A program made the position numbers and the translations under genes. A stretch of DNA of 8,281 bases from assembly GCA_021775275.1 (NCBI GenBank), contig JAJFIE010000357.1:1-8281 (forward strand), given 5' to 3'. Position 1 is the first letter of the stretch; every line of letters starts with the position of its first letter. The notes under the pieces were generated by a model. The model worked only from the letters and a program-made list of their open reading frames with translations. It was not told the DNA's origin and did not search any database. The stretch is from Rhodospirillales bacterium. Lineage in GTDB: Bacteria > Pseudomonadota > Alphaproteobacteria > Rhodospirillales > Casp-alpha2. This document shows, one piece after another, positions 7,395-8,281 of the stretch.

Positions 7395-7682
7395 TCAGCC
7401 GAGCAGAAAACTGAGCCGGTCATCGGCTTTCGACGGCGTGACTTCAAGAATTTCCGCGCTGACAACGTCTTCCGCGACAAACGGATCATTGTTCACCCTG
7501 CCCTGAAGATCTGACAGCGTCGTATTATGCGCCACAATCCCGCCGCCCAGTTTAGGCTGAAGACTACCGGCCAACAAAAATACGTCATCATCAAAACCAC
7601 GCTTGATCCATTCGTTGTGGCCTTCCATGAATTGGCTGGCCTGGCCTTTATTGCCCGAAAATTTAAGCAGTACGATAAACAT
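7395..7682 (-). CDS. YciI-like domain protein
   Basis: A 95-residue protein starting MFIVLLKFSGNKGQASQFMEGHNEWIKRGF. It resembles the YCII-related family, small alpha/beta-barrel-like proteins mostly of unknown role. Family features are the N-terminal beta strand, His22 in the first helix, GSLQP (39-43) with a glycine-rich GGGIV turn, and NDPFVAEDVV (65-74), the usual 'DPF' segment before the last strands. The frame could start 14 codons earlier, but ATG 7682 has GAGGAGA upstream and gives the family's usual length. It heads a minus-strand pair with the truncated tag gene and is divergent from the amidase. No specific function can be assigned. Confidence 0.8.
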   Translation of the reverse strand: MFIVLLKFSGNKGQASQFMEGHNEWIKRGFDDDVFLLAGSLQPKLGGGIVAHNTTLSDLQGRVNNDPFVAEDVVSAEILEVTPSKADDRLSFLLG

Positions 7683-7903
7683 CGGATTTATTCTCCTCTC
7701 GAATTGGGGGGCTGAATATATCAACAGTCTTTAGTTCGCACCAATGGCCCTGACAACATAACGCACCGAAACCTGATCGAACCGGGGATTTCTGTGCCCT
7801 GTATTATATCTGCCCTTATTAGGATATTCTCACGCCGCCCGGGCGCTTGCTATACCGCATCAACAATCTGAATGGCGTTCAGTCCCCGGGAGGGAATATC
7901 ATT
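7683..7903. other. Divergent intergenic region between YciI-like gene and amidase
   Basis: A 221-bp non-coding gap. It contains ribosome sites for both flanking genes, the tentative minus-strand promoter at 7715-7744, and a 10-bp palindrome CGCCCGGGCG at 7836-7845 with no run of T after it, so it is not a terminator. No clear plus-strand promoter, RNA gene or repeat was seen. Confidence 0.5.
7715..7744 (-). promoter_or_regulatory. Possible sigma-70-like promoter for the YciI-like gene
   Basis: On the reverse strand TTGGTG (7744-7739) is followed after 18 bases by TATATT (7720-7715), which differs from TATAAT at one position. It lies about 33 bases before ATG 7682. The -35 match is weak, so this is a tentative call. 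Confidence 0.3.
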
Positions 7904-8281
7904 ATGGCCGATCTTGATCTCTGCTACACACCGGCGACGGAACTGGCGCGCATGATTCATGCCAAAGAGGCCTCACCGGTAGATATCGTCAAAAACAGTC
8001 TTGAGCGCATCGAGGACGTCAACCCGGCCCTGAACTGTTTCTGCTTCACCTATCCGGAAGAGGCCATGGAAAAAGCCAGGGCCGCCGAGCAGGCTGTCGC
8101 ATCCGGCAAGGCGCGTCCGCTGGAAGGCATCCCCATGGCGATCAAGGATTTCACCCCGACCAAGGGCAAAAGAACCACGCGCGGCTCCAAATTGCTTGAA
8201 AACTGGGTGCCGGATTACAGCGCCGTTCTGGTTCAGCGCCTGGAAGCCGCCGGCGCCATCATGGTCGGCAAGACCACGACG
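7904..8281 (+). CDS. Amidase-signature family enzyme, N-terminal part
   Basis: The first 126 codons of an amidase-signature protein (the family of GatA, nicotinamidase-like and aryl-acylamide amidases); the rest lies beyond the window. Members hydrolyse amide bonds with a Ser-cisSer-Lys triad. Visible are the N-terminal helix pattern (PATELARMIHAKEASPVDIVKNSLERIEDVNPALNCF), LEGIPMAIKDF (73-83) with the catalytic Lys81, and the segment SAVLVQRLEAAGAIMVGKTT (106-125) that leads into the glycine/serine-rich signature, which is not yet reached. GGGAGGGAA at 7888-7896 is a strong ribosome site seven bases before ATG 7904. It is divergent from the YciI-like gene. The substrate cannot be decided from this part; it lacks nothing expected so far. 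Confidence 0.9.
   Translation, partial: MADLDLCYTPATELARMIHAKEASPVDIVKNSLERIEDVNPALNCFCFTYPEEAMEKARAAEQAVASGKARPLEGIPMAIKDFTPTKGKRTTRGSKLLENWVPDYSAVLVQRLEAAGAIMVGKTTT

Noticed and set aside
7836..7845. Palindrome CGCCCGGGCG as a terminator
   Set aside because: No loop and no following T-run, and it lies upstream of the amidase and not behind a gene end.

Overview
The window looks like part of an alphaproteobacterial chromosome. It is moderately GC-rich by eye, tightly packed, has short or overlapping gene junctions, and its proteins resemble those of marine or soil Alphaproteobacteria; this taxonomic guess is an inference from protein style only. It holds catabolic genes: no mobile element, CRISPR array, rRNA or tRNA was recognised.

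Layout. (1) Positions 1-4637, minus strand: a four-gene operon transcribed leftwards in the order class III (CaiB/BaiF) CoA-transferase, acyl-CoA dehydrogenase, phytanoyl-CoA dioxygenase-family protein (PhyH), urocanate hydratase (hutU, 3' end beyond the window edge). Junctions are 4-nt overlap, about 20 nt, and 8-nt overlap, so the genes are very probably co-transcribed and partly translationally coupled. (2) Positions 4638-4755: an AT-rich divergent promoter region with a perfect 6+6 dyad, a good candidate LysR box. (3) Positions 4756-5700, plus strand: a LysR-family regulator. (4) Positions 5784-7166, plus strand: a single-chain iron-sulfur L-serine dehydratase (sdaA) whose start is odd; a good ribosome site and ATG sit just upstream but one base out of frame. 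(5) Positions 7188-7682, minus strand: a small YciI-like protein followed by a 5' remnant of a 3-methyladenine DNA glycosylase gene (tag), cut off after about 50 codons. (6) Positions 7904-8281, plus strand: the first 126 codons of an amidase-signature enzyme.

How it may work together. HutU converts urocanate to imidazolone-propionate in histidine breakdown, and SdaA converts serine to pyruvate and ammonia; both are amino-acid catabolic steps. The unusual point is that hutU is the last gene of an operon encoding a CoA-transferase, an acyl-CoA dehydrogenase and a PhyH-type oxygenase. A testable idea is that the CoA-transferase and dehydrogenase feed urocanate into HutU from a saturated side-chain analogue such as imidazole-propionate, in a CoA cycle resembling CaiB/CaiA of carnitine metabolism. 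This is inference; the reactions cannot be read from the sequence.
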